A stretch of 64,000 nucleotides of DNA, from positions 386,789 through 450,788 of the forward strand of contig NZ_CH724149.1 of NCBI RefSeq assembly GCF_000153185.1, read 5' to 3'. This stretch comes from Reinekea blandensis MED297 (GTDB lineage: Bacteria; Pseudomonadota; Gammaproteobacteria; Pseudomonadales; Natronospirillaceae). The notes below the pieces were generated by a model, which saw only the letters and a list, made by a program, of their open reading frames with translations, was not told where the DNA came from and searched no databases. Of the stretch, positions 16,867-25,066 are shown piece by piece (positions within the stretch are counted from its first letter, which is position 1; each line of letters begins with the position of its first letter). The position numbers and the translations under genes are program-made.

Positions 16867-17531
16867 CCGCACAACCATTCACTCAATCGCTTTCGTTCAG
16901 CCGTGGTCAGAGTCCAATGACGCTGGCCGATATTTATCAGGACGAGATCAACATAGCGATTTGGGAGCGTTCGCTCCATCCGGAACTGGTCCGCGCCGTT
17001 TCGACTATATTGACGTCAACGTCAACGCTCAATCTGGCCTGTACCGTATCGGTGTCCAACTGCGTGGACACCTTAACCAAAGAACTCGGTGGCGATGCGC
17101 CAGCGCACCGGTTAGCAAGAGACATCGGCAATCTCGTCGATATGTATTGCTGCCTGTTCGATCTGGATGTGGTCGCCCTGCGACTCACCAAGTTAGACCG
17201 AGCCATGTGCCCGAAATTTCATGTCGATCATGTGCCTGCACGCTTGGTCACAACGTATCAGGGCGTCGGATCGGAATGGCTAGAGAACTGGGCCGTCGAT
17301 CGTAGACGATTGGGCCGCGCAAGTGCCGGCATCCCGGATGATCAATCTGGTCTGTATGGTCAACATCATGACATACAAAAGCTCGTCGCCGGCGATGTTG
17401 CGCTGCTCAAAGGCGAACGTTGGATCGGAAACGAAGGGCGGGGCATCGTGCATCGGTCGCCTGCTGTGGCCGACGGCGAGCCGCGGTTGTTGTTGACGTT
17501 CGATTTTACGGAATCGGATGAGGCATCATGA
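16863..17531 (+). CDS. DUF1826 protein
   Basis: A 222-residue protein of the uncharacterised DUF1826 family, recognised by [16 protein letters not shown], the [25 protein letters not shown] block with conserved Cys, His and Asp, and the [20 protein letters not shown] segment. The pattern recalls a cupin-like or dioxygenase-like metal site, but no function is known. The ATG at 16863 overlaps the COG0523 stop (ATGA); a longer frame from 16818 lies wholly inside that gene. DUF1826 genes are usually found beside COG0523 and zur, as here, so a zinc-shortage role is inferred from context only. Confidence 0.88.
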   Translation: MTAQPFTQSLSFSRGQSPMTLADIYQDEINIAIWERSLHPELVRAVSTILTSTSTLNLACTVSVSNCVDTLTKELGGDAPAHRLARDIGNLVDMYCCLFDLDVVALRLTKLDRAMCPKFHVDHVPARLVTTYQGVGSEWLENWAVDRRRLGRASAGIPDDQSGLYGQHHDIQKLVAGDVALLKGERWIGNEGRGIVHRSPAVADGEPRLLLTFDFTESDEAS

Positions 17532-18013
17532 GCATTCCGTCGGCGTCGTCAAGACCGGATATTCATAAGGATGTCCGCGTGGCTGAGCACCAGTGCCAGG
17601 TCTCTGGTCGACGTTTGACAATAAAACGGCGGCAGTTACTGGTCATCTTGCTTGAACAGGAGAAAGCGGTGTCCGCCTACGAACTGATTGACTGCTATTA
17701 TCAAAAGCATCACGAGCGACTGCCGCCGACGTCGATTTATCGAATGCTTGAATTTCTTGAACAGGAGCAGCTGGCTCATAAGCTAAAATTGGCCAATAAG
17801 TATGTCGCTTGTGCACACATCGCCGGCTGTGGTTCTCACCACGCGCCGCAGTTTTTAATCTGTTCGCACTGCTACCGGGTGAAGGAAGTGATCTTGAGCG
17901 ATACAGCCATGGCGGATTTGAAAGCGGTCTCTGCCGCCGCTGGATTTAAAATGGAAGCACCGCAATTGGAAATCAGTTGCGTTTGTTTTGACTGTCAATC
18001 CAAACTCAGGTGA
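17528..18013 (+). CDS. zur: Zinc uptake regulator, Fur family
   Basis: A 161-residue Fur-family repressor. The winged helix is in the first half (PPTSIYRMLEFLEQEQLAHKL is the recognition region), and the dimer domain has CAHIAGCGSHHAPQFLICSHC, with one CxxC pair, and a second pair in CVCFDC, the structural zinc site. Zur, not Fur, is chosen because of the operon with znuCB and COG0523 and the lack of a Fur-type HHDH arrangement. It overlaps DUF1826 by four bases. It likely represses its own operon and znuA through the box at 14043-14067. Confidence 0.93.
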   Translation: MSIPSASSRPDIHKDVRVAEHQCQVSGRRLTIKRRQLLVILLEQEKAVSAYELIDCYYQKHHERLPPTSIYRMLEFLEQEQLAHKLKLANKYVACAHIAGCGSHHAPQFLICSHCYRVKEVILSDTAMADLKAVSAAAGFKMEAPQLEISCVCFDCQSKLR

Positions 18014-18123
18014 CGCGGAAAGCGCTGTTTTAGCAGGCCACTGATATGGTCTCAAACGAAGCACGATGGTCTGAGGTTTATAACACTATGGTTTCGTTAT
18101 TTTAATGGCTTCAGGGCAGACGT

Positions 18124-19128
18124 ATGGCAACTTCTTCAGCTTCATTAACATCGGTTCCAACCAATATCATTACCGGCTTTCTGGGCGTCGGGAAAACCTC
18201 GGCTATCCTTAACTTGTTGAAACATAAACCCGCGCATGAGCGCTGGGCCATTCTGGTGAATGAGTTTGGCGAAATCGGAGTGGATGGCGCGCTTATTGAC
18301 TCGCAACCCACCAACGCGCAAGGCGTTTTTATTCGGGAAGTGCCCGGTGGTTGTATGTGCTGTGCGGCTGGCGTGCCCATGCAGGTGGCGCTGAATGAGC
18401 TTCTGAAACAGGCCCGACCCGATCGATTATTGATTGAGCCGACCGGGCTTGGGCATCCAAAGGAAGTCTTATCGGTGCTGACCGGTGAACACTATCGGTC
18501 GGTATTGAGCCTGCAAAAAACCGTGACGCTGGTCGATGCCCGTAAACTGACGGATGAACGCTATACCCGACATGAGACCTTTAATCAGCAGATTGCCATT
18601 GCTGACCTCGTCGTCGGGAATAAAACGGATTTGTACGCGCCGGAGGAATTCACGCGGTTGGTTGAATATGTGGCAGATCAGGCGCGACCAGGAACCGAAG
18701 TCCGCTTTGTTGAGCAAGGGCGAATCGATGTGGATCTCCTTTTGGGTGAGAGTGATTCTGCCGACGTCACCGCATCGACGCATCACCATCATCACCCATC
18801 CGATCAGCCACTCGCTGCCGAAAAACGGTTTCCGGCGTCGGGGGTGATTAAAGCGGCGAATGAGGGCGAAGGATATGTCAGTTTGGGGTGGCGAATTACG
18901 CCAGAGAAACTGTTCGATTATGAACGGGTGCAGGGCTTTATTGCCCAAGCCGATGTCGAGCGCCTCAAAGCCGTTTTTATTACCGAGCGAGGCATTTTCA
19001 GCGTGAACAAGTCGGAAGACAACGTGCAGCAGATGGCGTTGGATGAGTACAGCGAAAGCCGCATCGAAGTCATCGCACTCCAGGTCGACCCAACATTGGA
19101 AACTGAGTTGTTGGCCTGCTTGCGGTAG
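18124..19128 (+). CDS. COG0523 GTPase, second copy with His stretch
   Basis: A 334-residue G3E GTPase distinct from the one at 15661. Walker A is GFLGVGKTS, the metal motif is GGCMCCAAGVPM, and GNKTDLYAPEE supplies the NKxD guanine motif. A THHHHHPSD stretch lies near residue 220, between the GTPase and the short CobW C-terminal domain. Size and motifs are close to the YeiR-type subgroup, a zinc-binding GTPase. It is 110 bases beyond zur; the gap contains ATAAC...GTTAT arms (18081-18101) that might be a degenerate Zur site, but this is weak. Its client is unknown. Confidence 0.9.
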   Translation: MATSSASLTSVPTNIITGFLGVGKTSAILNLLKHKPAHERWAILVNEFGEIGVDGALIDSQPTNAQGVFIREVPGGCMCCAAGVPMQVALNELLKQARPDRLLIEPTGLGHPKEVLSVLTGEHYRSVLSLQKTVTLVDARKLTDERYTRHETFNQQIAIADLVVGNKTDLYAPEEFTRLVEYVADQARPGTEVRFVEQGRIDVDLLLGESDSADVTASTHHHHHPSDQPLAAEKRFPASGVIKAANEGEGYVSLGWRITPEKLFDYERVQGFIAQADVERLKAVFITERGIFSVNKSEDNVQQMALDEYSESRIEVIALQVDPTLETELLACLR

Positions 19129-19264
19129 TGGACCATGCGGGAAGTTTAGTCACACAGCTCGACGCCACTGAGGCTATAACGTCGTTGGGAAATCTTGACA
19201 CAGCCCCACTATACCTGCGATTTCCCGCCTTGTTCTGACCTCACAGGCTGCTAGCTTTCGCTAC

Positions 19265-20533
19265 TCAGCCCCAGTGGTCGATGTTCAGGATGGTGTCGGC
19301 AATCTCCACCAGACGTTGATTGTGCCGCATCGCGGAGCTGCGCAGTTCGCGATGAGCCGCTTCTTCGCTGATGTCCATCTTAGCCATCAGCACCCCCTTA
19401 GCCCGTTCGATCAGTTTGCGATCCTCCAGCATCTGCTGAGCCGTTTGCAGATCCGATTCAGCTTGCGCCAATTGTTGCGATTGCTGTTGCACGAGGTCAT
19501 ACAACGGGTGGGCACTCTGTGTCGCCTTCTGACTGACGTTCAAGCGAAAGTTACTGTTCTCATGCGCCAGCGATTGCTGCTGAAAAAACTCCATTGGCTC
19601 AACGGGCGGTTGATTCTTGGTGTTCATGAACTGCTGGATCAGTTCCTCGGAGTTTTCAAGTTTCTTTGTGGCGTCGTCGATAAACTCCGTGCAAAGCTGT
19701 TGAATGCGCTCAACCAGCGTCTGTTGAATGGTCCAGAGTTTGGAAATACGGTCGCTGCAGCAATCAAACCAGTCGCCACTGCGATCTGGGTCTAAATGAG
19801 TGTCGGGGGTCAGCGAATAGAACTCCTGGCGCATCGCCTTAAATGTCGCATTGCTCTGTAATGCATCAAGCTGTTGAATCATTGCACCAATATCGTGCTC
19901 GCAAAAGTCAACAAAGGTGGCAAAGTTGCGTTCCTGGTTCTCCTTTAGATGAGTTAACTTGGCCTGATGCTCGGCTTTGCAACCGCCGCCGGCAAACGCC
20001 AGAGCCCCGACAGCCCGTTCCTGCCCCGCCAGTTCTTTGCCCTCAACCAGGCTGAACAGACTGACCAGCAACTTACTGATGGTGGGGTGCACGGACGTAT
20101 CGGCCAGCTCAAATATGAGGTTGATGAGTACGCTGATTAACTGGCTGTAGGTTGTTACAGAGGCGTCGCCCTTAACCTTCAACGCGGTGACATCGGCGCG
20201 AAAGGGTTCCATGGCTTCTAAGCCTAGAATGACCCAGGCCAGTTGGTTGGCGATCTTCCGGTTGGCCAGTGCTGGCTCAGAGAGCACTGTTTCTAAGGTT
20301 GAGATTAGCAGGTTGGCAATGGTTCGTGACTCACCGATCAGCTGTTCTCTATTGTGCTGAAACCGGGTGCCGCGCGAGGCAATGTAAATACTGCTGGCGC
20401 CTCGTTCACTCTGCAGGCAATGAATGAGATGACCGGCCATGCCCGCGAGCATGGCGCGGGTGTGCAAGGCTTTCAGGTCTGCAATCTCCAGTTGTTTAGC
20501 GTGCAGCAATACGGCACCGGTCGAGGCCGACAT
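19265..20533 (-). CDS. nasR: NIT-ANTAR nitrate/nitrite-responsive antiterminator
   Basis: A 422-residue protein with an N-terminal NIT (nitrate/nitrite sensing) helical domain (from HLIHCLQSERGASSIYIASRG to about residue 300) and a C-terminal ANTAR RNA-binding domain (residues about 365-420: LIERAKGVLMAKMDISEEAAHRELR and following). This is the architecture of Klebsiella NasR, which binds leader RNA when nitrate or nitrite is present and prevents termination. The start at ATG 20533 has AAGGAGCC upstream. The obvious targets are the nirB and nirC leaders 11 kb away, which carry matching hairpins. It stands alone in its transcription unit. Symbol given by architecture and context. Confidence 0.92.
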   Translation of the reverse strand: MSASTGAVLLHAKQLEIADLKALHTRAMLAGMAGHLIHCLQSERGASSIYIASRGTRFQHNREQLIGESRTIANLLISTLETVLSEPALANRKIANQLAWVILGLEAMEPFRADVTALKVKGDASVTTYSQLISVLINLIFELADTSVHPTISKLLVSLFSLVEGKELAGQERAVGALAFAGGGCKAEHQAKLTHLKENQERNFATFVDFCEHDIGAMIQQLDALQSNATFKAMRQEFYSLTPDTHLDPDRSGDWFDCCSDRISKLWTIQQTLVERIQQLCTEFIDDATKKLENSEELIQQFMNTKNQPPVEPMEFFQQQSLAHENSNFRLNVSQKATQSAHPLYDLVQQQSQQLAQAESDLQTAQQMLEDRKLIERAKGVLMAKMDISEEAAHRELRSSAMRHNQRLVEIADTILNIDHWG

Positions 20534-20626
20534 TGGAGGCTCCTTGTTGCGTGATACGGTTCATTCAGCAAGGTCTGTTCCAGTCGCAGCGGCGTCCTGC
20601 CAGCTTGTTGGTCTTGAAATTACAAG

Positions 20627-20643
20627 TTGTCCAAAACGGACAA
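20627..20643. repeat. Inverted repeat upstream of nasR
   Basis: TTGTCC-AAAAC-GGACAA lies about 95 bases before the nasR start. It could be a regulator site; I cannot name the regulator. The stretch 20534-21203 contains no supported gene: a 67-codon frame at 20677-20880 lacks start signals. A hairpin GAAAACCGC/GCGG(CG)TTTTC lies at 21056-21079 and another, ATGCCGCT/AGCGGCAT, at 21162-21194, the latter perhaps the remnant of an upstream attC. Confidence 0.35.
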
Positions 20644-21203
20644 ATTATGAGTACCCGACCACCCTATGTTGACTGCTTAAAGCATAGAGCGGCTGTTGGG
20701 TGTTTGGTTTAATTTGCCTGTTTTAATGAGGAAGCAGATATTGGAGTTAATCGTGATCGATTCGCAATAAGCGCTAAAGCGGACGTTATTGTTGACGATT
20801 TCAGAGTTTTCGAAAATTGAACTTTTTGTCAGCTTTGTAATACATTTAAAAATGCACAAAGAATTACCTGTCGATACCATCTCTCTGTTAATAGCAGTTC
20901 AGTCACAGTTCCTTAAGTTAGCGCGGTTATTCGTGGGGAATATCCATGAATTACCGCACGTGCCGTAAAGCATAGAATCCTATAAGAGCTTTTCTCATTA
21001 AAAAATACGAGTAAGCACCGATAATAGGTACTCTCAGGCGCAGTAGTATTCAGAAGAAAACCGCACACGCGGCGTTTTCAGGCCAATCAAATTGACAATA
21101 GCCTCTTGAAGGATGACTATGAAGGCTTTAGACGGTTTGGGCCAGAAATGGCGCTCTGTATATGCCGCTCCATAAAAAACCGCGGTAGCGGCATAAGAAA
21201 CTG

Positions 21204-21649
21204 TTAATGGTCTCATGAAGAATACGATTCTACTGATTTTTACTCTCCTCTCGTCATTTGCATTTTCAGAATCTTTGGAAAAGACCGATTTCATTGGTGA
21301 ATGGAAAGCTTCTAATGAGAGTACAACAGCACTACTAATTATAGCGGATGACTTTTCAGGGTCTTTTAAACGAGGAAACGGTGAAGCATTTGTATTTTCT
21401 GGAGAAAACATCTTCTTTCAAAAAGATATCGCTATAATAGAATTGTATGTGCCTAAACTCGGAAGCCCAGTGCAAAAGCTAATGTTATCTGGTTGGAAAC
21501 TGGGTGATACTAGAAAACTATATGGAATGGTTTTGATGTACGACAGTTCAGTGGGCCAATTCAATGGCATTAACTTATCTCTGGACTACAGCAACCATTA
21601 ACAAATGCAGGCAGTCGACGCGAAAAAGACCGCGCAACTGCTACAAACG
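21204..21649 (+). mobile_element. Integron gene cassette 1
   Basis: The left boundary is G|TTAATGG (21203-21210) and the gene ends with CCATTAAC (21595-21602), its exact reverse complement. In integron cassettes the start of the cassette supplies the R' end of its own attC, so this match is the expected signature. The right boundary is G|TTAAGT (21649). One gene fills the cassette with ten bases of leader. No integrase lies in the window. Confidence 0.75.
21215..21601 (+). CDS. Cassette-encoded secreted protein, unknown function
   Basis: A 128-residue protein with a clear signal peptide (MKNTILLIFTLLSSFAFS, cleavage near AFS-ES), so it is exported. The mature part is about 110 residues, alternating hydrophobic and polar in a beta-rich pattern (FIGEWKASNESTTALLIIADD, GNGEAFVFSGENIFF, AIIELYVPKLG), compatible with a small beta barrel such as a lipocalin-like or DUF-type sheet domain, but I recognise no family. 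It has no cysteine. The DNA is visibly richer in A and T than the neighbours. The stop codon lies inside the R'' end of the attC site, as usual in cassettes. Confidence 0.7.
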   Translation: MKNTILLIFTLLSSFAFSESLEKTDFIGEWKASNESTTALLIIADDFSGSFKRGNGEAFVFSGENIFFQKDIAIIELYVPKLGSPVQKLMLSGWKLGDTRKLYGMVLMYDSSVGQFNGINLSLDYSNH

Positions 21650-21656
21650 TTAAGTG
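21595..21656 (+). repeat. attC recombination site
   Basis: R'' TTAAC (21598-21602) pairs with R' GTTAA (21649-21653). Inside, L'' AGGCAGT pairs with L' ACTGCT leaving one G unpaired, the extrahelical base characteristic of attC, with six-base spacers on both sides and a CGCG/CGCG central stem. Total length of about 60 bases is in the normal attC range. Confidence 0.8.
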
Positions 21657-22175
21657 TTATTATGTACTACAAGGTTGTGAAAAAATTCGGGTTAGATTTT
21701 GGTTCGGATTGGTCCTCATACAAAGAGTGGAGGAACTTTGAATTCTCTTCCTTTGAGTCTGTGGACGCTTTGCTACGGCCAGACCTTTTTGAACCTAAAT
21801 CTGATGAAGACTGGGATAACTGTGTCAACGAGGACTATAAGCTAAACTTAATTACGAATCTCGAATATGCAGCTAAAGTCCATTCTCGTTTCAAAAATTC
21901 TGATCTAGTCGGTGTTGAAATTGAATTGGAAACGCCACCGAAAGAAACAACTGAGTTACTCGGGTTTGATATATTAGACGAGTATTGCCAAGTATCACTT
22001 TTAACTAACTGGGGAAACAACAACGATGTAATTGATACTTCGTTGTGTAAAAACGGACTGATAGGTGATTTTTCTGAAGCACTCAAAATCAGAAATTACC
22101 TTAGGAAAGATTTTAAAGAGGACGGGCATGCTGAGTTCTGTGGTATTTGGGCGATCTATACTACAAACACTTAAC
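21650..22175 (+). mobile_element. Integron gene cassette 2 (3' site incomplete)
   Basis: It begins with TTAAGTG after G 21649, and the gene ends with CACTTAAC (22168-22175), the exact reverse complement of GTTAAGTG. The following 100 bases do not show a complete L''/L' and R' set, so the second attC appears truncated or decayed. The interval to 22350 contains no gene. Confidence 0.7.
21662..22174 (+). CDS. Cassette-encoded acidic protein, unknown function
   Basis: A 170-residue soluble acidic protein starting at ATG 21662, twelve bases after the cassette boundary; a longer frame from 21605 would run through the attC and is rejected. It contains aromatic-rich segments (MYYKVVKKFGLDFGSDWSSYKEW, AEFCGIWAIY) and three cysteines, no signal peptide and no membrane helix. 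The pattern WDNCVNEDYKLNLITNLEYAAK suggests an alpha-beta fold. No family recognised. Base composition is lower in GC than the host genes. The stop is within the attC R'' sequence. Confidence 0.7.
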   Translation: MYYKVVKKFGLDFGSDWSSYKEWRNFEFSSFESVDALLRPDLFEPKSDEDWDNCVNEDYKLNLITNLEYAAKVHSRFKNSDLVGVEIELETPPKETTELLGFDILDEYCQVSLLTNWGNNNDVIDTSLCKNGLIGDFSEALKIRNYLRKDFKEDGHAEFCGIWAIYTTNT

Positions 22176-22350
22176 AACGACGTTCAAAGGTCTGTTATCA
22201 GGTATATCATTTCAATCTAAAACACCGTCCTTACAGCCGCTTTCACCATACAGCAGACTTTTAACGCCTTCGAACAGAGGGCTGCATTTCGGCAAAACTG
22301 GAGAAAGCGCCCCCTAATAACGAAAAGTCTATGATTCCGTGGCGACTGTT

Positions 22351-24012
22351 TCAGTCAAGCCACTCCTTCACTTTGGCTTTCATGAAGTTCAGCGCTTGGG
22401 CCGGTTCGATAACCGGTGGCATCACCAGCTCATCGGCATTCACCTGAGCATCAATGACAAAGGGTTTTGCACTGGCCATGGCCTGAGTGAAGACGCCGTC
22501 GAGTGCGTCAATGTGGTCGACGCGCTGACCGTCCGCGCCGCAGGCTTTGGCGATGGCAACAAAGTCGGCGTTGTGCAGGTCGATACCAAAGGCCGGTAAG
22601 CCGGCGGCTTCTTGTTCCAGTTTGATGAACCCGAGTTTTTCATTGTTAAGAATCACGATGACCATTGGCAACTGGTAGTGCACCGCCGTGACCAGATCGG
22701 TCATGGTCATGGCAAAGCCGCCGTCACCCGCCAGCGCAACCACGGGTTTGTCGGGAAACGCCAACTTAGCGCCGATGGCTCCGGGTAAGGCGACACCCAT
22801 GGTGCCCAGCGCCGACGATAAGGTGAATCGCTGTCCGGGTTTCACGGTCAGGTGGCGCGCGGTCCAGGCGTTAACCGTGCCGGTATCGCAGACAAAGATG
22901 GCGTCGTCCGGGGCAACATTAGCCAGGCTCTGAATCAGGCTCTGCGGTCGGATGGGTTGTTCGTCCGCGTGTTCGATTTTTTCCTGTGCGTCCCGCCATT
23001 TCGCCATGCTCTGTTGGGCTTTTTCCAGAAAACCGGATGATTTCGGTTGGGTATGCTCGAGTAACTGGCTCATGGCCGGTTTCGCCTGACCGACTAAACC
23101 GATATCGACCGGATGGCGTTTACCGATCTGTGTCGCGTCACGATCAATCTGGATTACCTTCGCGTCTTGCGGGTAAAAGGCTTTGTAAGGAAAGTCGGTT
23201 CCGATCATCAGCAGCAAATCGCACTGTTTAAAGGCATCCATGGCCGGTTTACCGCCGAGTAAGCCCAGGCCGCCGATGCAGTTCGGATGGTCGTCATCGA
23301 TCACGTCTTTGGCTCGCAGCGTTCGTACGATGGGCGCTTTCAAATGATCGGAAAGCGCAATAAGTTCGTCACGCGCGTCGGCGGTGCCGATGCCTGCAAG
23401 AATGCAAATGCGTTCGCTGTCATCGATCAGTTGAGTGGCGTCTTTGCAGTCGGCCATGGAGGGCGCAATGCGGGCGTTGAACTGTACATCGGAGAGTTTG
23501 TTATAGGGCAGGTGTGCTTTTTTCTGTGCAATGTCGCTGGGCAAGTTAATGTGGGCGACGCCATGATGACTTAACGCGGCCCGACAACCTTCGAGTATAA
23601 CGTCCGGAACCTGCTGTTCGGTACTGATGGTCTGGCTGTAAACAGCCACGTCGGAAAACAGGCGCTGCAAGTCCACTTCCTGATGATAGCTTGTACCCAA
23701 GTACTGAGTTTCCACCTGGCCGGTAATGGCGATCACCGATGCGTGATCCATCTTTGCATCGTAAAGCCCGTTCAGCAGATGAATGGCCCCCGGGCCGCTG
23801 GTGCCGACACAGGCGGTCAGCTCGCCAGTCAGCTTGGCTTGAATGGAGGCGGCGAGGGCACCGGCTTCTTCGTGTTTGACCTGAATAAACTCAATGCCCT
23901 CAGTCTGGCGAACGGCTTCCATCAGATCGTTAATGGCGTCTCCGGGGATGCCGAAGAGATGGCGGACGCCCTGTTCTTTAAGGACTTGTACGATCAGTTC
24001 TGCAACGTTCAT
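22351..24012 (-). CDS. Pyruvate oxidase-like ThDP enzyme (PoxB type)
   Basis: A 553-residue thiamine-diphosphate enzyme. The catalytic Glu is in VKHEEAGALAAS, the FAD-domain region includes the GLGLLGGKPAM stretch, and the ThDP motif runs from VALAGDGGFAMTM (GDG) to LNNEKLGFIKLEQE (NN). LPSDIAQK and the overall size match PoxB (quinone-dependent, pyruvate to acetate and CO2) better than acetolactate synthase, which has no lipid-binding C-terminal tail and a different GDG...N spacing; a general acetolactate-synthase-like enzyme remains possible. It lies 32 bases after a LysR gene on the same strand, perhaps its regulator. Confidence 0.85.
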   Translation of the reverse strand: MNVAELIVQVLKEQGVRHLFGIPGDAINDLMEAVRQTEGIEFIQVKHEEAGALAASIQAKLTGELTACVGTSGPGAIHLLNGLYDAKMDHASVIAITGQVETQYLGTSYHQEVDLQRLFSDVAVYSQTISTEQQVPDVILEGCRAALSHHGVAHINLPSDIAQKKAHLPYNKLSDVQFNARIAPSMADCKDATQLIDDSERICILAGIGTADARDELIALSDHLKAPIVRTLRAKDVIDDDHPNCIGGLGLLGGKPAMDAFKQCDLLLMIGTDFPYKAFYPQDAKVIQIDRDATQIGKRHPVDIGLVGQAKPAMSQLLEHTQPKSSGFLEKAQQSMAKWRDAQEKIEHADEQPIRPQSLIQSLANVAPDDAIFVCDTGTVNAWTARHLTVKPGQRFTLSSALGTMGVALPGAIGAKLAFPDKPVVALAGDGGFAMTMTDLVTAVHYQLPMVIVILNNEKLGFIKLEQEAAGLPAFGIDLHNADFVAIAKACGADGQRVDHIDALDGVFTQAMASAKPFVIDAQVNADELVMPPVIEPAQALNFMKAKVKEWLD

Positions 24013-24044
24013 AGAGTGGTCCTTTTTTATGAGTCAGCAAATGA

Positions 24045-24974
24045 CTACGTTGATGGTGCCAGAGCAGATGACGAGGTCAAATCGCTGAACAGGTTTGCTT
24101 GCAGCAGAAAATCGATGACTGTGCGGGTGCGCAGGGGGATGTGTCGCCGTGACGGGTAAACCAGATAATAGTTCACCGGGTCCGTTTTCAGCTCAGGGAA
24201 AATGGGAATGAGCTCGCCGCTGGCAACTTCCGCTTTCACCGTGGTGGGCAACAGCGACGCGATGCCCACACCGGCTAAGACCATTTGGATCATCAGGTGC
24301 GGTGAGTTACAGCGATGCGCGCGTTCTGGTTGAATCACCAGTCGATGATCTTTGAAATGGAAAGGCAGCGCGGCGCGGGGCACCTGCTTGGTCATGACCC
24401 AGCGATGCTGATTTAGCTCTTCCGGAGACCGTGGCATACCAAACTGCTCAATGTACTTACGGCTCGCAAATAAACCGAACGATTCCTGATGCATCACGCG
24501 GGCAACGACGGAGTCGTCTTTGGGTAAGCTGACGCGTAAAGCCAAATCAATTTGTTGTTCAACCAGGTCTAATGGCTGGTCGTCGAGTATAAAGTCCAGC
24601 TCGATGTCCGGGTGCTGCTGCGTAAAGCGTGGCAGCACAGGCAGAATAAAACGATGAGCAAAGTCGTGCGTCATGGTCATGGAAACCCGCCCGCTTGGGG
24701 TGTCCGCACCGGCAATGGCTTCAACCCGACTCAGCAGTTGTGGCAACACGCGTGCCTGCTCGTAGATTTTGCGCCCCTCGGTGGTCGTGGTCAGGCGTCG
24801 GGTTGAGCGTTGCAACAGCCGCACCTCCAGCCGCGATTCCAGTTGGCTGACCTGCTCACTGATGCGCGAGCGGCTGCTGTTGAGTTGACGGGCCGCCCCA
24901 GCGAAGCTGCCACTGTCCACAACTGCGCAATAGATGCCCAGCAGTTTCAGGTCGTTCAGGTCTATTGTACTCAA
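24045..24974 (-). CDS. LysR-family transcriptional regulator
   Basis: A 309-residue LysR regulator: N-terminal winged helix (LKLLGIYCAVVDSGSFAGAARQLNSSRSRISEQVSQLE) and a substrate-binding domain with the typical AGVGIASLLPTTV near the end. It is oriented towards the pyruvate-oxidase-like gene and diverges from the QorB-like reductase, with 92 bases between starts, so it could control both. A LysR T-N11-A half-site was not resolved by eye. The effector is unknown. Confidence 0.93.
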   Translation of the reverse strand: MSTIDLNDLKLLGIYCAVVDSGSFAGAARQLNSSRSRISEQVSQLESRLEVRLLQRSTRRLTTTTEGRKIYEQARVLPQLLSRVEAIAGADTPSGRVSMTMTHDFAHRFILPVLPRFTQQHPDIELDFILDDQPLDLVEQQIDLALRVSLPKDDSVVARVMHQESFGLFASRKYIEQFGMPRSPEELNQHRWVMTKQVPRAALPFHFKDHRLVIQPERAHRCNSPHLMIQMVLAGVGIASLLPTTVKAEVASGELIPIFPELKTDPVNYYLVYPSRRHIPLRTRTVIDFLLQANLFSDLTSSSALAPST

Positions 24975-25066
24975 AATCAGATCATTCCATTCGTTATTGG
25001 TCGTCTACTGATTACAATTGTAGAAGCCTACACTGGTTCCGTCATTAACCGAATGAGGAAAAACCG

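Noticed and set aside
20677-20880. 67-codon minus-strand frame
   Set aside because: No start signal, AT-rich and without protein-like pattern.
21162-21194. ATGCCGCT/AGCGGCAT hairpin as a full attC site
   Set aside because: It has good arms but no matching R'' sequence upstream; at most it is part of a decayed site.
21605-21661. N-terminal extension of the second cassette protein
   Set aside because: It would be encoded by the attC site itself; the ATG at 21662 has normal cassette spacing.
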